Shown here in pieces: positions 1 through 8,579 of a stretch of 64,000 nucleotides of DNA. This DNA comes from Rhabdochlamydiaceae bacterium (GTDB lineage: Bacteria > Chlamydiota > Chlamydiia > Chlamydiales > Rhabdochlamydiaceae), in NCBI GenBank assembly GCA_019745395.1, contig JAIETG010000007.1, positions 32,482-96,481 of the forward strand, written 5' to 3'. Position 1 is the stretch's first letter; each line of letters begins with the position of its first letter. The notes beneath the pieces are model-generated. The model saw only the letters and a program-made list of their open reading frames with translations, did no database searches and was not told the DNA's origin. Position numbers and translations under genes: made by a program.

Positions 1-197
1 ATTCAGAATGGTTTATTCAAAAAGCAATTGGTTGGTGGCTTCGCGTGCTAGGAAAACACAATCCAGAGCGAGTCAGCCTCTTTTTAGATGTTCACTGGCA
101 GCAGCTCAAAGGTGTGGCCAGAAAGGAAGCCACACGCAACATGAGCCCTGAATGGCAGCAAAGAATTTTACATCTCTCAAAGTCTGGGGCAAAATGA
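1..197 (+). CDS. DNA alkylation repair protein (AlkD family), C-terminal fragment
   Basis: The reading frame is open from the window edge (codons from base 3) to a TGA at 195-197, giving the last 64 residues of a protein whose start lies outside the window. The motif IQKAIGWWLR, followed by NPERVSLFL and RKEATRN, matches the C-terminal HEAT-like repeats of AlkD-type DNA glycosylases, which remove positively charged alkylated purines such as 3-methyladenine and 7-methylguanine. The catalytic part cannot be seen. Its stop overlaps the start of the next gene (ATGA), so the two are probably translated together. Confidence 0.7.
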   Translation, partial: SEWFIQKAIGWWLRVLGKHNPERVSLFLDVHWQQLKGVARKEATRNMSPEWQQRILHLSKSGAK

Positions 198-718
198 TTG
201 ATATCAAAATACGCTCCCTGCGAGAGCAAGATATTGCAGTTCTAGGCGTTCTATATTTCCCATGGTCAACCAGAGAAGAGACGATTGCAAAGTGGACTGG
301 TTACTTCAATGAACAGCAAAAAGGCTCTCGAATGGCATGCATTGCTGAGCAATATGGGAAAATTGTCGGATATGGGAATCTGCTCCCATCTTCTGAGTAC
401 CCTCATTTTAAGCAAAATGGGATTCCTGAGATCAATGATGTCTGGGTTTACGAAGAAAATAGAAATAAAGGGATCGCTACCGCATTGATCGCTTATTTAG
501 AACAGGTAGCCAAACAACAAGGCTATACTACAGTCGGAATAGGAGTTGGCCTGTATCGAGACTATGGATCAGCTCAACGACTCTATTTTCGATTGGGCTA
601 TCAACCAGACGGTGAGGGAATTACCTACAAACATGCCGCTGTCATTCCTGGAGAGAAATATGCAGTAGATGATGACCTCATTCTCTGGCTTACAAAGAGG
701 CTTGTAATTCATGACTAA
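194..718 (+). CDS. GNAT family N-acetyltransferase
   Basis: This is a 174-residue acetyl-CoA-dependent N-acetyltransferase. The longer frame starting at 152 is less likely: the ATG at 194 overlaps the TGA of the alkylation-repair gene in an ATGA junction and gives the usual N-terminus of the fold (IKIRSLREQD). The acetyl-CoA-binding motif A is seen near residues 95-105 (VYEENRNKGIATALI), followed by the motif B region with GSAQRLYFRLGYQ. The substrate cannot be deduced. It is the first of eight GNAT domains in the first 21 kb of the window. Confidence 0.85.
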   Translation: MIDIKIRSLREQDIAVLGVLYFPWSTREETIAKWTGYFNEQQKGSRMACIAEQYGKIVGYGNLLPSSEYPHFKQNGIPEINDVWVYEENRNKGIATALIAYLEQVAKQQGYTTVGIGVGLYRDYGSAQRLYFRLGYQPDGEGITYKHAAVIPGEKYAVDDDLILWLTKRLVIHD

Positions 719-841
719 CCCTATTCAAATTGGCCTACAAAAAGAGTTATTTTTTAGAATCGATGAGCCTGATTCATGAACCAGGTTGGAAGGAAGGATG
801 AATGGCTAATCAACGATAAGAAAGCAAGAAACAGCGAGGAT

Positions 842-2026
842 CTACTGCTGCATGAGCTTATCAAGCTCTGGCTTGACCATTTCACATCCAGAGTAGTTAG
901 ACAACACCACTGCGGTAATGGGTGGATTCGTTTGCCAGGTATGGAGAAAGGAAGACATCCCGGGACCGCCTCCTGGATGTCCATATCCTGCTACGGCACC
1001 AGTTTCCCTGTCGTGATCTACCCAAAATCCTAAACGTCCTTTATATTCCATCATCGTATTGAATGAGTCTTCCCTAACAAGCACGTTATGCTGGTGAACC
1101 GCCCGTCTAAAAGACAGCAAATCGCTCGCTGTCATGCGCCAGCAGCCATTTCCATGTGGATATGGATCGGGAGATTCAACGCGCGTGACAATGCCCTCCT
1201 TAGATACCTCAAAACAGTCGGGCCGATGTCTTGCAGGGGAGTGAATCTCACGAATAGCCCCTTCCATACCAGCTGGTTTAAAAATCCTCTCTTCGATGTG
1301 AGAACGAAATCTTGCTTCATGATCTATGACGAGCATATTGCCGCAATTTGTATGCTTGCCAATGATTCTTGCCAGTAGTTGATAGCCATAATTAGAATAA
1401 CTTTCGTTTCCGATTTGCCCGCGGTCCCAATTCTCTCCAGGCGCTATGCCATCCTTTTCTGATCCTGGCCTTTCAGTAAAGCCTGCTGTATGTGACAAAA
1501 GGTGTTCAACCGTGATTTCAGCTGAATGCTCTTTAAGCCTTTCCAACGATTGCTGATCTGGCTTCTGTTCTAAATATGGGTCCTGAAGAGATAAATCAAG
1601 CTCATCAGCGTCCAGCAGCTCGCTCAAAGGAGTCTTCAGCGAAAATTTCCCATCCTCGATCAATTGCATCACCGCAGTGGCCGTAAACAATTTCCCAATC
1701 GAAAGAGCATTAAAAGTCTGGTCGGTTGTAAATTCGGGTTGATTGGGACAATGGCAGGCTTGCACAACAAAACCGTCTCCCGCTTGAAGAGCAATCACCC
1801 CCGAGAATGGGAATGGCAGCATTTTCGGCAAATTCTGAACGAGATAGATAAGTCGCCCCTCAAGTGAAAGATGCTGCGATTCAAATTTTGCCACTTCAAA
1901 AGCATGATTAACGGCCTTATCGGCAGCAGCTTCCAGGTGAGCTTTTAGAGAGACATGCGGCAATGTCGGATCATATGGGACAAGTGCTGTTGAAATTGGA
2001 GGCACTGGATTAGAAGAAGAGGTCAT
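842..2026 (-). CDS. Serine beta-lactamase-fold hydrolase (class C/PBP4*-like)
   Basis: A 394-residue protein with the three active-site motifs of the serine beta-lactamase/DD-peptidase fold. These are SIGK at residues 109-112 (SxxK, nucleophile and base), YSN at 210-212 (YxN) and HPG at 350-352 in the position of KTG/HxG. Many members of this broad family are esterases or peptidases, so beta-lactam hydrolysis should not be assumed. There is no Sec signal peptide. The N-terminus carries STALVPY at residues 12-18, nearly the same as STALIPY at the same position of the neighbour at 2043-3176, although the rest of the two proteins is unrelated. The two genes lie 16 bp apart and are probably co-transcribed. 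Confidence 0.85.
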   Translation of the reverse strand: MTSSSNPVPPISTALVPYDPTLPHVSLKAHLEAAADKAVNHAFEVAKFESQHLSLEGRLIYLVQNLPKMLPFPFSGVIALQAGDGFVVQACHCPNQPEFTTDQTFNALSIGKLFTATAVMQLIEDGKFSLKTPLSELLDADELDLSLQDPYLEQKPDQQSLERLKEHSAEITVEHLLSHTAGFTERPGSEKDGIAPGENWDRGQIGNESYSNYGYQLLARIIGKHTNCGNMLVIDHEARFRSHIEERIFKPAGMEGAIREIHSPARHRPDCFEVSKEGIVTRVESPDPYPHGNGCWRMTASDLLSFRRAVHQHNVLVREDSFNTMMEYKGRLGFWVDHDRETGAVAGYGHPGGGPGMSSFLHTWQTNPPITAVVLSNYSGCEMVKPELDKLMQQ

Positions 2027-2042
2027 AATTTAAATCCCCATA

Positions 2043-3176
2043 TTAAAATACCGCATCAGGATGCGTTTCTATAAAAATGCGTTGTATTCGATTTTCTTGA
2101 GAAGCTAATCGAACCAGTTGCTGATAGGCGACTTCCACAGGAATACGGAAGCCGGAAAATGATTTATTTGGATCTTCAATTGGACCTAGGGACTCTTTTG
2201 GTTCCATGAAAGTTTGTAATTTTTGGCGAAATGCTTCTGGGTTGTCTCGAATGAATTTAAAAGAAATATTCTCAGCCTTCGTCCCTTTAGGAGCTTTTCT
2301 ATCTTTGAGAAATATTATCGAATCTTTCAAGCTCACGCCTATAAATTTACGATCTGATCCATCATCGTTATAGGTAGCAATGGGGAAATATTCATGACCT
2401 GGGTCGAACGGTGCATGCATTGCGAAATGTTTCATTACGAGATCATCGCCATTGCCTACATTTGTACAATACTCGAATTCTTGATCTTGGCATTTGAGAA
2501 TTAAAGGGGTGATTGATCCTGAGTGTGCAGCAGTTATCGTAAATCCTGGATATTGCTCTGTGCCACCAAAGGGAATAGAAAATATTCTCAGATCAGGATT
2601 TGATCTTGCATCAAGCAATACAAAACCATCTGAGCATTCTACAATAGCAGCTCCATGTTCTAAAGGGTGAGCAGAGCTTTTCCTTTGGACTGCCAATACA
2701 CCATCAACATCATGCTGGTCCTTAAGATCTTTCAAAATTGCGTGAGCCATTCCAACACATGTACTGCCATATTCTTCATCTCGCGAATCAATCCTCACAT
2801 CTCCGAAGTTACCTTCTTTTTCCAATTGATCTAATATCTTGAGGTACGGCCGACTACCATTGTAATCCAATTTGTCAACAGTTGCATGCACAGTTTTTTG
2901 GATGATCTTGAGAAGATCCTTACGCGTACCATGAAATGGTTCTGGGAGTCCTGGTCCAATTGTTAGATGTGCATATGCCCCAGCCAAAATGCGCTCTCGT
3001 ATCGTCATGGGATGAAGAAGTCGACAATCTGTTATTTGGGTTCTAAATGAGCTTTTCATGTACGCATCATGCATTCTTTCCATAAGCGTTCGTTGCTGAG
3101 TGCGTAAATCCGCCGGAGGAGTATAAGGAATCAAAGCCGTTGATTGTGATAAAACGGGATCTGGAAAAGACGTCAT
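2043..3176 (-). CDS. Hypothetical protein with papain-like Cys-His-Asp arrangement
   Basis: The family is not recognised with certainty. The 377-residue protein shows, in order, GSTCVGMA (Cys140), EHGAAIVE (His174) and VLLDARSNPD (Asp189). That is the order and local sequence style of papain-like or transglutaminase-like hydrolases: a Cys at a helix start, then His and Asp on consecutive strands. No transmembrane segment or signal peptide is visible. The N-terminal 20 residues share the pattern MTS...PV...STAL(I/V)PY with the downstream beta-lactamase-like protein. That could be a common secretion or targeting tag, for example for a type III system, but this is inference. It lies upstream of the beta-lactamase-like gene in the same likely operon. 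Confidence 0.7.
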   Translation of the reverse strand: MTSFPDPVLSQSTALIPYTPPADLRTQQRTLMERMHDAYMKSSFRTQITDCRLLHPMTIRERILAGAYAHLTIGPGLPEPFHGTRKDLLKIIQKTVHATVDKLDYNGSRPYLKILDQLEKEGNFGDVRIDSRDEEYGSTCVGMAHAILKDLKDQHDVDGVLAVQRKSSAHPLEHGAAIVECSDGFVLLDARSNPDLRIFSIPFGGTEQYPGFTITAAHSGSITPLILKCQDQEFEYCTNVGNGDDLVMKHFAMHAPFDPGHEYFPIATYNDDGSDRKFIGVSLKDSIIFLKDRKAPKGTKAENISFKFIRDNPEAFRQKLQTFMEPKESLGPIEDPNKSFSGFRIPVEVAYQQLVRLASQENRIQRIFIETHPDAVF

Positions 3177-3334
3177 AATTAATTAATCCATTTTTTTATT
3201 AAACCGTTAATTTTTTAAACAAAGTTCTACCATTCTATATTAATTATAAACAATTAAGCTCTATTTGTCAATGTAATAATTTTAATTTGATCTTTACAAG
3301 TTATTGATTATAAATGAGATGCAATCTGCTGACG

Positions 3335-4543
3335 TCAAATAGGGTGATTAGAACAGTATTTTTTCATGAAAAGGCCACTTGCCACAAGGAAAAGGCTTCC
3401 TATGAAAACTAGGGTATGAACTCCGAATATTGGGACCAGTTGAGCAGAAAATCCGGCAACTGCCCAAGCAATAGCCATGATCGCAACAGAAATCCCCATG
3501 ACCCATCCCTGAGATCTCTCATCTGCGGCATTGGAAAAAGAAGTAAACATCCCAGAAAAAGCAATTTCAACAGCGATAGCGAATGGGAAGGCGAGGAGCC
3601 ATATCAATACTTGGGCATGAAAAATCGATGAGAAAAACTGAGCCAGGAAGGTCGTAAAGAGTGAGATACAAACAATCTGTTCGATCTTGAGGCGTTTAAG
3701 CATTTGCGGAAGAACCAACAACAATCCTACAGCAAATCCAGCACCCATGTATCCATTGAAAAGGCCGAGAAAAAGTGGTTTGTAGCCAAATTCAGTGGTC
3801 AAAAGAATCAAGATAATAGGAAGGTACAACCCAACCCCAATTTGCATCAGCAAAAAGACAAAGCCCAGTTCTCTAATGCGCTTATTTTGATAAGCTTCAG
3901 TGAAAACGTTCAAAAAGCGCATGATGCTAATTCTCTTATCGCTTCTTTTTGTAAACGTTTCCTCGAAAGAGAATGCGATCCAAAGAAAAGCCAAGAAAGC
4001 AAAAAGAGCTGCCCATAGGAAAGGAGCATAAAAAGTCGTACCAGATAAAACTCCACCCATCAAAGGGCCGACGACAAACCCGATGCATTGAATGAGGGCG
4101 ACATAGCTCAGGTGTATGGCTTTGTTATCTTTTGTGCTTAAGTCAGAGATGGTGGCTAAGGCCACTGATTGGCTTGCAGAAACTAAGCCAGACAGCCCGC
4201 GCCCCAGTAGGAAAAGAGTAAGACTCGAGGCTACAATCCCTATGCTCATCAGAACAAAGCTGAACGCCATCCCGATCATGCTAAAAAGCAACGTCTTTTT
4301 CCTTCCGATGACATCGGACAGGTCTCCAATGAAAGAGGTGCCAAAAAACATCAAAAGCGGATAGAGTGCTAGCGTTACCCCTAGACACAGATATCGCAAG
4401 GATGAAGAAGCGATTGCAAAGATATTGCTTTCAGGAGAAGTGAAAATGGCAACAAGAAGGGGAGCTACAAGTCCAAAACCTAAAATATCGATGAAAATAG
4501 CGAATAGGCATGGAGCCACTTCTTTAAAAGAAAATTTTGCCAT
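3335..4543 (-). CDS. MFS efflux transporter (DHA1/TetA-like)
   Basis: A 402-residue, strongly hydrophobic protein with about twelve membrane helices. The inner-membrane loop between helices 2 and 3 reads GDLSDVIGRKKTLL, the G-x-L-(S/A)-D-x-x-G-R-(K/R) signature of the major facilitator superfamily. The loop between helices 4 and 5 contains GRGLSG. The overall layout fits proton-coupled drug efflux pumps of the tetracycline and multidrug type. The gene stands alone, with about 160 bp to the upstream and 200 bp to the downstream neighbour. The substrate is unknown. Its setting among antibiotic-modifying-like enzymes suggests a detoxification role. Confidence 0.88.
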   Translation of the reverse strand: MAKFSFKEVAPCLFAIFIDILGFGLVAPLLVAIFTSPESNIFAIASSSLRYLCLGVTLALYPLLMFFGTSFIGDLSDVIGRKKTLLFSMIGMAFSFVLMSIGIVASSLTLFLLGRGLSGLVSASQSVALATISDLSTKDNKAIHLSYVALIQCIGFVVGPLMGGVLSGTTFYAPFLWAALFAFLAFLWIAFSFEETFTKRSDKRISIMRFLNVFTEAYQNKRIRELGFVFLLMQIGVGLYLPIILILLTTEFGYKPLFLGLFNGYMGAGFAVGLLLVLPQMLKRLKIEQIVCISLFTTFLAQFFSSIFHAQVLIWLLAFPFAIAVEIAFSGMFTSFSNAADERSQGWVMGISVAIMAIAWAVAGFSAQLVPIFGVHTLVFIGSLFLVASGLFMKKYCSNHPI

Positions 4544-4742
4544 TTTTGTTCCCCAAAAGGCTCAATAAAATACTGTTGCGTCGATCTCCACATTATCCAA
4601 AAAATTCCTTTCCTTGCCACGATTCATTTTTTCACCCCTACATACGGTATTCAAAAACGGTAAGATGCATGTGTTAATTTTTTCCGTGGAAATCATAGTC
4701 TATTTAGTGCTATGATGATCCGAAAAACCCGCCTGTAAATCC

Positions 4743-5333
4743 ATGAAAAATATGACAGCTGAAAACATAATCAAAACCGAAAGATTGATCTTACGCCCCT
4801 GGAAGGAGCAAGACCTGGAACCATTTGCTGCGATGAATGCCGACCCACGTGTAATGGAACATTTCCCGTCTGTAAAAACTCTTGAAGAGAGTCGAAATGA
4901 GTATCAAGCGATATTGGAGCAATTTAAAAAGCATGGCTATGGATGGTGGGCTGTTTCTATAATAGATGGTCCTGATTTTATCGGTTTTGTTGGGCTAAAC
5001 CACGTCAATTTTGAAACGTCTTTCACACCAGCTGTAGAGATTGGATGGAGGCTGCAGTTCGATTATTGGGGAAAAGGTTACGCAACCGAAGGCGCTATTG
5101 CATCGCTTGAGGTTGGATTTGAAACGTTAAAGCTCAAGGAAATCGTCTCCTTCACAGCCACTCAGAATATGAAATCAAGAGCCGTCATGGAAAAGATTGG
5201 CATGCATCACGATGCAGAAGACGATTTTGATCATCCAAAATTACCTGAAGGTCATCCCCTGAGAAGGCATGTTCTCTACCGAATCAGGGCATCTGAGTGG
5301 CAAAAACGAAACCATCTATCCCAGCCACTGTAA
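4743..5333 (+). CDS. GNAT acetyltransferase, RimJ/RimL type
   Basis: A 196-residue protein of the Acetyltransf_3 type. It opens with TERLILRPWKEQDLEPFAAMN, typical of this subfamily, and carries the acetyl-CoA loop WGKGYATEG near residue 113. The C-terminal part (RAVMEKIGM) is also characteristic. Known relatives acetylate protein N-termini (RimJ/RimL) or small molecules. No specific substrate can be assigned here. A second ATG three codons in (4752) is possible. The next gene follows after 14 bp, so an operon with the DHFR-GNAT fusion is likely. Confidence 0.87.
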   Translation: MKNMTAENIIKTERLILRPWKEQDLEPFAAMNADPRVMEHFPSVKTLEESRNEYQAILEQFKKHGYGWWAVSIIDGPDFIGFVGLNHVNFETSFTPAVEIGWRLQFDYWGKGYATEGAIASLEVGFETLKLKEIVSFTATQNMKSRAVMEKIGMHHDAEDDFDHPKLPEGHPLRRHVLYRIRASEWQKRNHLSQPL

Positions 5334-5347
5334 GGAATGAGCCTCAA

Positions 5348-6358
5348 ATGAACGCCAATAATCGCCCACAAATCTCTATCTACATCGCGGCCAGCATCGA
5401 TGGCTACATCGCCCGTAAAGATAACAGCCTCGATTGGCTCGATCGAGTTGGCGGATTTGACGAAGATTATGGATTTAAAAAGCTGCTCGATAGCATCGAT
5501 ACCCTGATCATCGGTCGTAAAACCTACGAAATCGCCATAACGGTGCCAGATCCGTATCCTGGTAAAAGAGTGGTGGTATTGAGCAATATCCTACATTCTG
5601 TCCGAGAAGGAATGGAGCTTTATCGTGGGGATCTGACTGAATTGGTCTCAAAACTGCATAGGGAAGGAGTAAACCACATCTGGGTCGATGGAGGAGTGAC
5701 GATTTCTCAATTTCTTGCGTCTCATATGGTCGACACAATGACCCTTGGGATCATTCCGATTATTTTGGGGGAAGGGCTTCCTCTATTCAACGTTATTGGC
5801 AAAGAGATTCCCTGCCGTCTTCTTTCTTCTCAAAGCTATAGCAGCGGACTTGTTCAGCTCAATTATGAGCTCATCAAGGAATTTACGCCTATGAAGGACA
5901 AGATCCATTTCAAAATCGTGGATTTTGGCAGCGATGACTATAAGAAATCTGTATCTCTTCGAGAAGAGATCCTGCGCAAACCACTTGGGATTACATTCGC
6001 TCAAGCGGAGTTAGAATGGGAGAAAGATCCCATCCACATAGCAGGCTTTTTAGGACAGGAGTTGTGTGCAACAGCTGTCTTGGTACCTGTTGGCAATGCC
6101 GTTAAAATGCAACGAGTTGTCACGAAATCTTCCTTCCAAAATAAAGGCATCGGGTCACTCATGATGGCTTTTTGTGAAGAATACGCTCAAAAACAGGGGT
6201 ATAAATCGGTTTATTGCCATGCACGCGGAACTGCTATCCCATTCTATTTAAAAAACCAATACGCATTGGAGGGAGAGCCTTTTGATGAAGATGGGATTCC
6301 TCACCACAAAATGAAAAAAGTTATCAATGCAGAAGGTCAATGTGCCGAAATTGAATAA
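5348..6358 (+). CDS. RibD/DHFR-like reductase fused to a GNAT acetyltransferase
   Basis: The first 180 residues form a dihydrofolate-reductase-fold domain of the RibD C-terminal type (SIYIAASIDGYIAR, IIGRKTYE, HIWVDGG, GIIPIILGEGLPLF). The last 150 form a GNAT domain with the acetyl-CoA loop FQNKGIGSLMMAF. ATG 5348 was chosen over the frame start at 5297 because it follows the upstream stop closely and has AAGGA-type purines before it. The junction keeps an internal ATG at 5891 with AAGGA at 5876-5880 and an ATGA sequence, so it looks like a relic of two overlapping genes. Separate production of the GNAT part is possible. The pathway is unknown. Confidence 0.82.
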   Translation: MNANNRPQISIYIAASIDGYIARKDNSLDWLDRVGGFDEDYGFKKLLDSIDTLIIGRKTYEIAITVPDPYPGKRVVVLSNILHSVREGMELYRGDLTELVSKLHREGVNHIWVDGGVTISQFLASHMVDTMTLGIIPIILGEGLPLFNVIGKEIPCRLLSSQSYSSGLVQLNYELIKEFTPMKDKIHFKIVDFGSDDYKKSVSLREEILRKPLGITFAQAELEWEKDPIHIAGFLGQELCATAVLVPVGNAVKMQRVVTKSSFQNKGIGSLMMAFCEEYAQKQGYKSVYCHARGTAIPFYLKNQYALEGEPFDEDGIPHHKMKKVINAEGQCAEIE

Positions 6359-7298
6359 AATCAGCATCCATCAGGATGGACTTGTCGGAACACTTTATCA
6401 TCCGGAAACTAGTCAGAAATTACCAGGACTTATTCTCCTTTCTGGTTCAGATGGAGGAATTCCGGGGACCAACGCCATTCCAGAGGCATTTATTGAATCT
6501 TTGTCGCGAAAAGGATTTGCTGTCTTAGGATTGGCTTATTGGGGTGTGGATGCCTTACCCGAGAATCTTGAAAATATCCCCTTGGAATATTTTGAAAATG
6601 CTTTGCATTGGTTAGGATCTCACCCAAAAGTACAAGAAAATAGGGTCAGCATTGTTGGACAATCAAGAGGAGCCGAACTTGCCTTGTTATTGGGTTCGAT
6701 TTTTCCAAATCACATTCGTTCCATTGTAGCCTCCGCTCCCTGCAGCATGATATGTGGTGGTTTTCCTCATCCAAATCGCCCGGCATGGCTTTATCAAAAT
6801 AAGCCAATTGCACCCTATCTCTCCGGTGTATCTAGCGACGATAGCAATCTAACAGAAATGGATGACTTGAGGATTGCCTGTGAAAAGCACGTTATTCCTC
6901 ATCACGCCAATACTCAGGAAGACCCCTATATTCTCACAGAGTTGTTCGCCGCCAGAAATTCAAAAAAAGGAGCCGATCTGGCAGCAATTCCTGTCGAAAA
7001 GATAAAATGTCCCGTACTTCTATTATCCGGCGACCAAGATGCTATCTGGCCGGCAAAAAGCTACTGTGAATTGATAATGAACCGTTTTGAAAAATATCGA
7101 TCACCTATCATCAGAAAACATCTGAATTATCTTGAAGCAGGACATGGGATTATTGCCTCATACGATGGCCCTATTTTCCATCCAAAGGGGCAGTTTTGGT
7201 GTAGACTTGGAGGAACGGTAAGCGACAACAAAATGGCAAATGAAAAATCTTGGATCGCAATATCCGAATTTCTTCAAGAAACGTTATCAAAAAGATGA
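6327..7298 (+). CDS. BAAT/acyl-CoA thioesterase-like alpha/beta hydrolase
   Basis: A 323-residue alpha/beta hydrolase resembling the C-terminal catalytic domain of bile-acid-CoA:amino-acid N-acyltransferases and acyl-CoA thioesterases. The nucleophile elbow is GQSRGAE (Ser113), the acid is in SGDQDAIWP (Asp236 or Asp238) and the histidine is in EAGHGI (His273). It lacks the N-terminal immunoglobulin-like domain of full-length BAAT proteins. A paralogue that has that domain lies at 15209-16975, with identical stretches such as ENIPLEYFE/QDIPLEYFE. The start overlaps the upstream gene by 32 bp; a GTG at 6342 behind AAGG is an alternative start. The natural substrate is unknown. Confidence 0.8.
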   Translation: MQKVNVPKLNKISIHQDGLVGTLYHPETSQKLPGLILLSGSDGGIPGTNAIPEAFIESLSRKGFAVLGLAYWGVDALPENLENIPLEYFENALHWLGSHPKVQENRVSIVGQSRGAELALLLGSIFPNHIRSIVASAPCSMICGGFPHPNRPAWLYQNKPIAPYLSGVSSDDSNLTEMDDLRIACEKHVIPHHANTQEDPYILTELFAARNSKKGADLAAIPVEKIKCPVLLLSGDQDAIWPAKSYCELIMNRFEKYRSPIIRKHLNYLEAGHGIIASYDGPIFHPKGQFWCRLGGTVSDNKMANEKSWIAISEFLQETLSKR

Positions 7299-7422
7299 CC
7301 AAATTTGGACTCATCGAGTCCGAGTAAGGTTACTTCAACGGATCGTAACTTGTTTGTTTTTGAGCCTAGGAATGGCCGGAATCTCGATACCAATTAACAT
7401 TTTTGGCGGGTATACTTCTCCT

Positions 7423-8442
7423 ATGATAGAAAAACAACCTCTTTCACTCCAACGCATTATCGATTGCTTAAACGCCGATTACGGTATCGCAGTTACTACT
7501 CTCACATTCCTTTCCTTGGGCGCGGATATGAATGCGTCGGTATACAAAGCTCTTACGCATGACGGGCTATCTTATTTCGTAAAGCTAAAACGTGGCCACC
7601 ACCACGATATCAGCGTTGCCCTTCTGTCATTGTTACAGAGCTCAGGACTTCAACAGATTATTCCTCCCATCAAAACAACCCATGGCAAGGAGGCCCAGCA
7701 TATCGATGGCTTTACCCTCATTGTGTATCCATTTGTCGAGGGACAGAATGGATTTTGCTATAATCTAACTGATGAGCAATGGGTTGCGCTAGGGAAAGTA
7801 TTAAGGCAAGTTCACGAATTCGATGTATCGCCATCAATCAAAGATCGAATCAGGAAAGAAGCCTATTCTTCCAAATGGCGAGAAGCCGTTCGATCGCTTC
7901 TTGGTTCTATTGACGGGAACTACACCGGTGATGAAATAGCTTTGAGATTACGGGCGTTTATGAAGGAGCATAGGGGAGCTATCATACGCCTGGTAGACCG
8001 GGCTGAATCTTTAAGCCAAAAAATCCAGGAGCAATCCCCTGAATTCGTGCTGTGTCACTCTGATATCCATGGCGGCAATGTGTTGATAGATGTGAATGGC
8101 GCCATCTATATAGTGGATTGGGATGAGCCTATCATGGCCCCCAAAGAGCGCGATCTTATGTTTATTGGTGGGGGAGTGGCTAATGTCTGGAACAATCCGC
8201 ATGAGGAAATGTCTTTTTATAAAGGCTATGGAAAGACCAAGATCAATAGAGAAATCTTAGCCTATTATCGACATGAACGCATCGTGGAAGATATCGCCGT
8301 TTACGGTCAGGAGCTCCTCTTGACGCCGGGCGGAGGCGAAGACAGACCAGAAATGTACAAGCAGTTTATTGCCATGTTCGAACCTCGGGGCGTGGTAGAC
8401 ATAGCGTTCACAACAGATGAAGGATTATCCGAACACATTTAA
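7423..8442 (+). CDS. Aminoglycoside/spectinomycin phosphotransferase-like kinase (APH fold)
   Basis: With the start at ATG 7423 the protein has 339 residues, the size of APH(9)-like enzymes. The longer frame from 7240 would overlap the preceding gene. The Brenner motif of the catalytic loop is seen as LCHSDIHGGNVL and the metal-binding motif as YIVDWDEP, both close to spectinomycin phosphotransferases. The N-terminal lobe contains FVKLKRG, the likely ATP-binding lysine. The upstream ribosome-binding site is weak. Known relatives inactivate spectinomycin or phosphorylate choline and homoserine-like substrates. Resistance activity is plausible from similarity but not shown. Confidence 0.82.
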   Translation: MIEKQPLSLQRIIDCLNADYGIAVTTLTFLSLGADMNASVYKALTHDGLSYFVKLKRGHHHDISVALLSLLQSSGLQQIIPPIKTTHGKEAQHIDGFTLIVYPFVEGQNGFCYNLTDEQWVALGKVLRQVHEFDVSPSIKDRIRKEAYSSKWREAVRSLLGSIDGNYTGDEIALRLRAFMKEHRGAIIRLVDRAESLSQKIQEQSPEFVLCHSDIHGGNVLIDVNGAIYIVDWDEPIMAPKERDLMFIGGGVANVWNNPHEEMSFYKGYGKTKINREILAYYRHERIVEDIAVYGQELLLTPGGGEDRPEMYKQFIAMFEPRGVVDIAFTTDEGLSEHI

Positions 8443-8463
8443 AATAAGGCACATAAATAGACC

Positions 8464-8503
8464 TTGAAAACGGTCTGCAATTGTGTTAAAATAAAGCTAT
8501 AAT
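8464..8503 (+). promoter_or_regulatory. Candidate promoter of the ABC-F gene
   Basis: TTGAAA at 8464-8469 and TAAAAT at 8487-8492 are separated by 17 bp, a standard sigma-70 arrangement. A perfect TATAAT also occurs at 8498-8503 but lacks a good -35 partner. Transcription from here would give a leader of roughly 75-90 nt before the ABC-F start codon. Confidence 0.6.
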
Positions 8504-8508
8504 CTTTT

Positions 8509-8579
8509 GAAGGGGCCTCGTCCAATGAGAAAATAAGTTTGAATCCAATCTGCAGCTAAACAACCAAAGGATCAAACTT
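8509..8579 (+). promoter_or_regulatory. Candidate translational attenuator leader of the ABC-F gene
   Basis: The leader holds a strong Shine-Dalgarno (GAAGGGG, 8509-8515) in front of a three-codon ORF, and then an inverted repeat. AAGTTTGA (8535-8542) plus TCC (8544-8546) can pair with GGATCAAACTT (8569-8579), with one bulged A. The right arm contains the GGA of the ABC-F Shine-Dalgarno (AAAGGA, 8566-8571) and ends next to its ATG. The stop codon of the mini-ORF lies at the foot of the left arm. A ribosome stalled on the mini-ORF would therefore open the stem and expose the downstream ribosome-binding site, as in known macrolide and lincosamide attenuators. Confidence 0.6.
8525..8536 (+). CDS. 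Three-codon leader ORF (MRK)
   Basis: ATG AGA AAA TAA, nine bases behind GAAGGGG. It is too short to have a product of its own. Its position between a strong ribosome-binding site and the left arm of the stem that covers the ABC-F ribosome-binding site suggests that its translation senses ribosome inhibition. Confidence 0.5.
   Translation: MRK

Noticed and set aside
768..785. Imperfect palindrome CCTGATTCATGAACCAGG between the first GNAT gene and the beta-lactamase-like gene
   Set aside because: It has mismatches, no T run for a terminator, and no clear promoter next to it.
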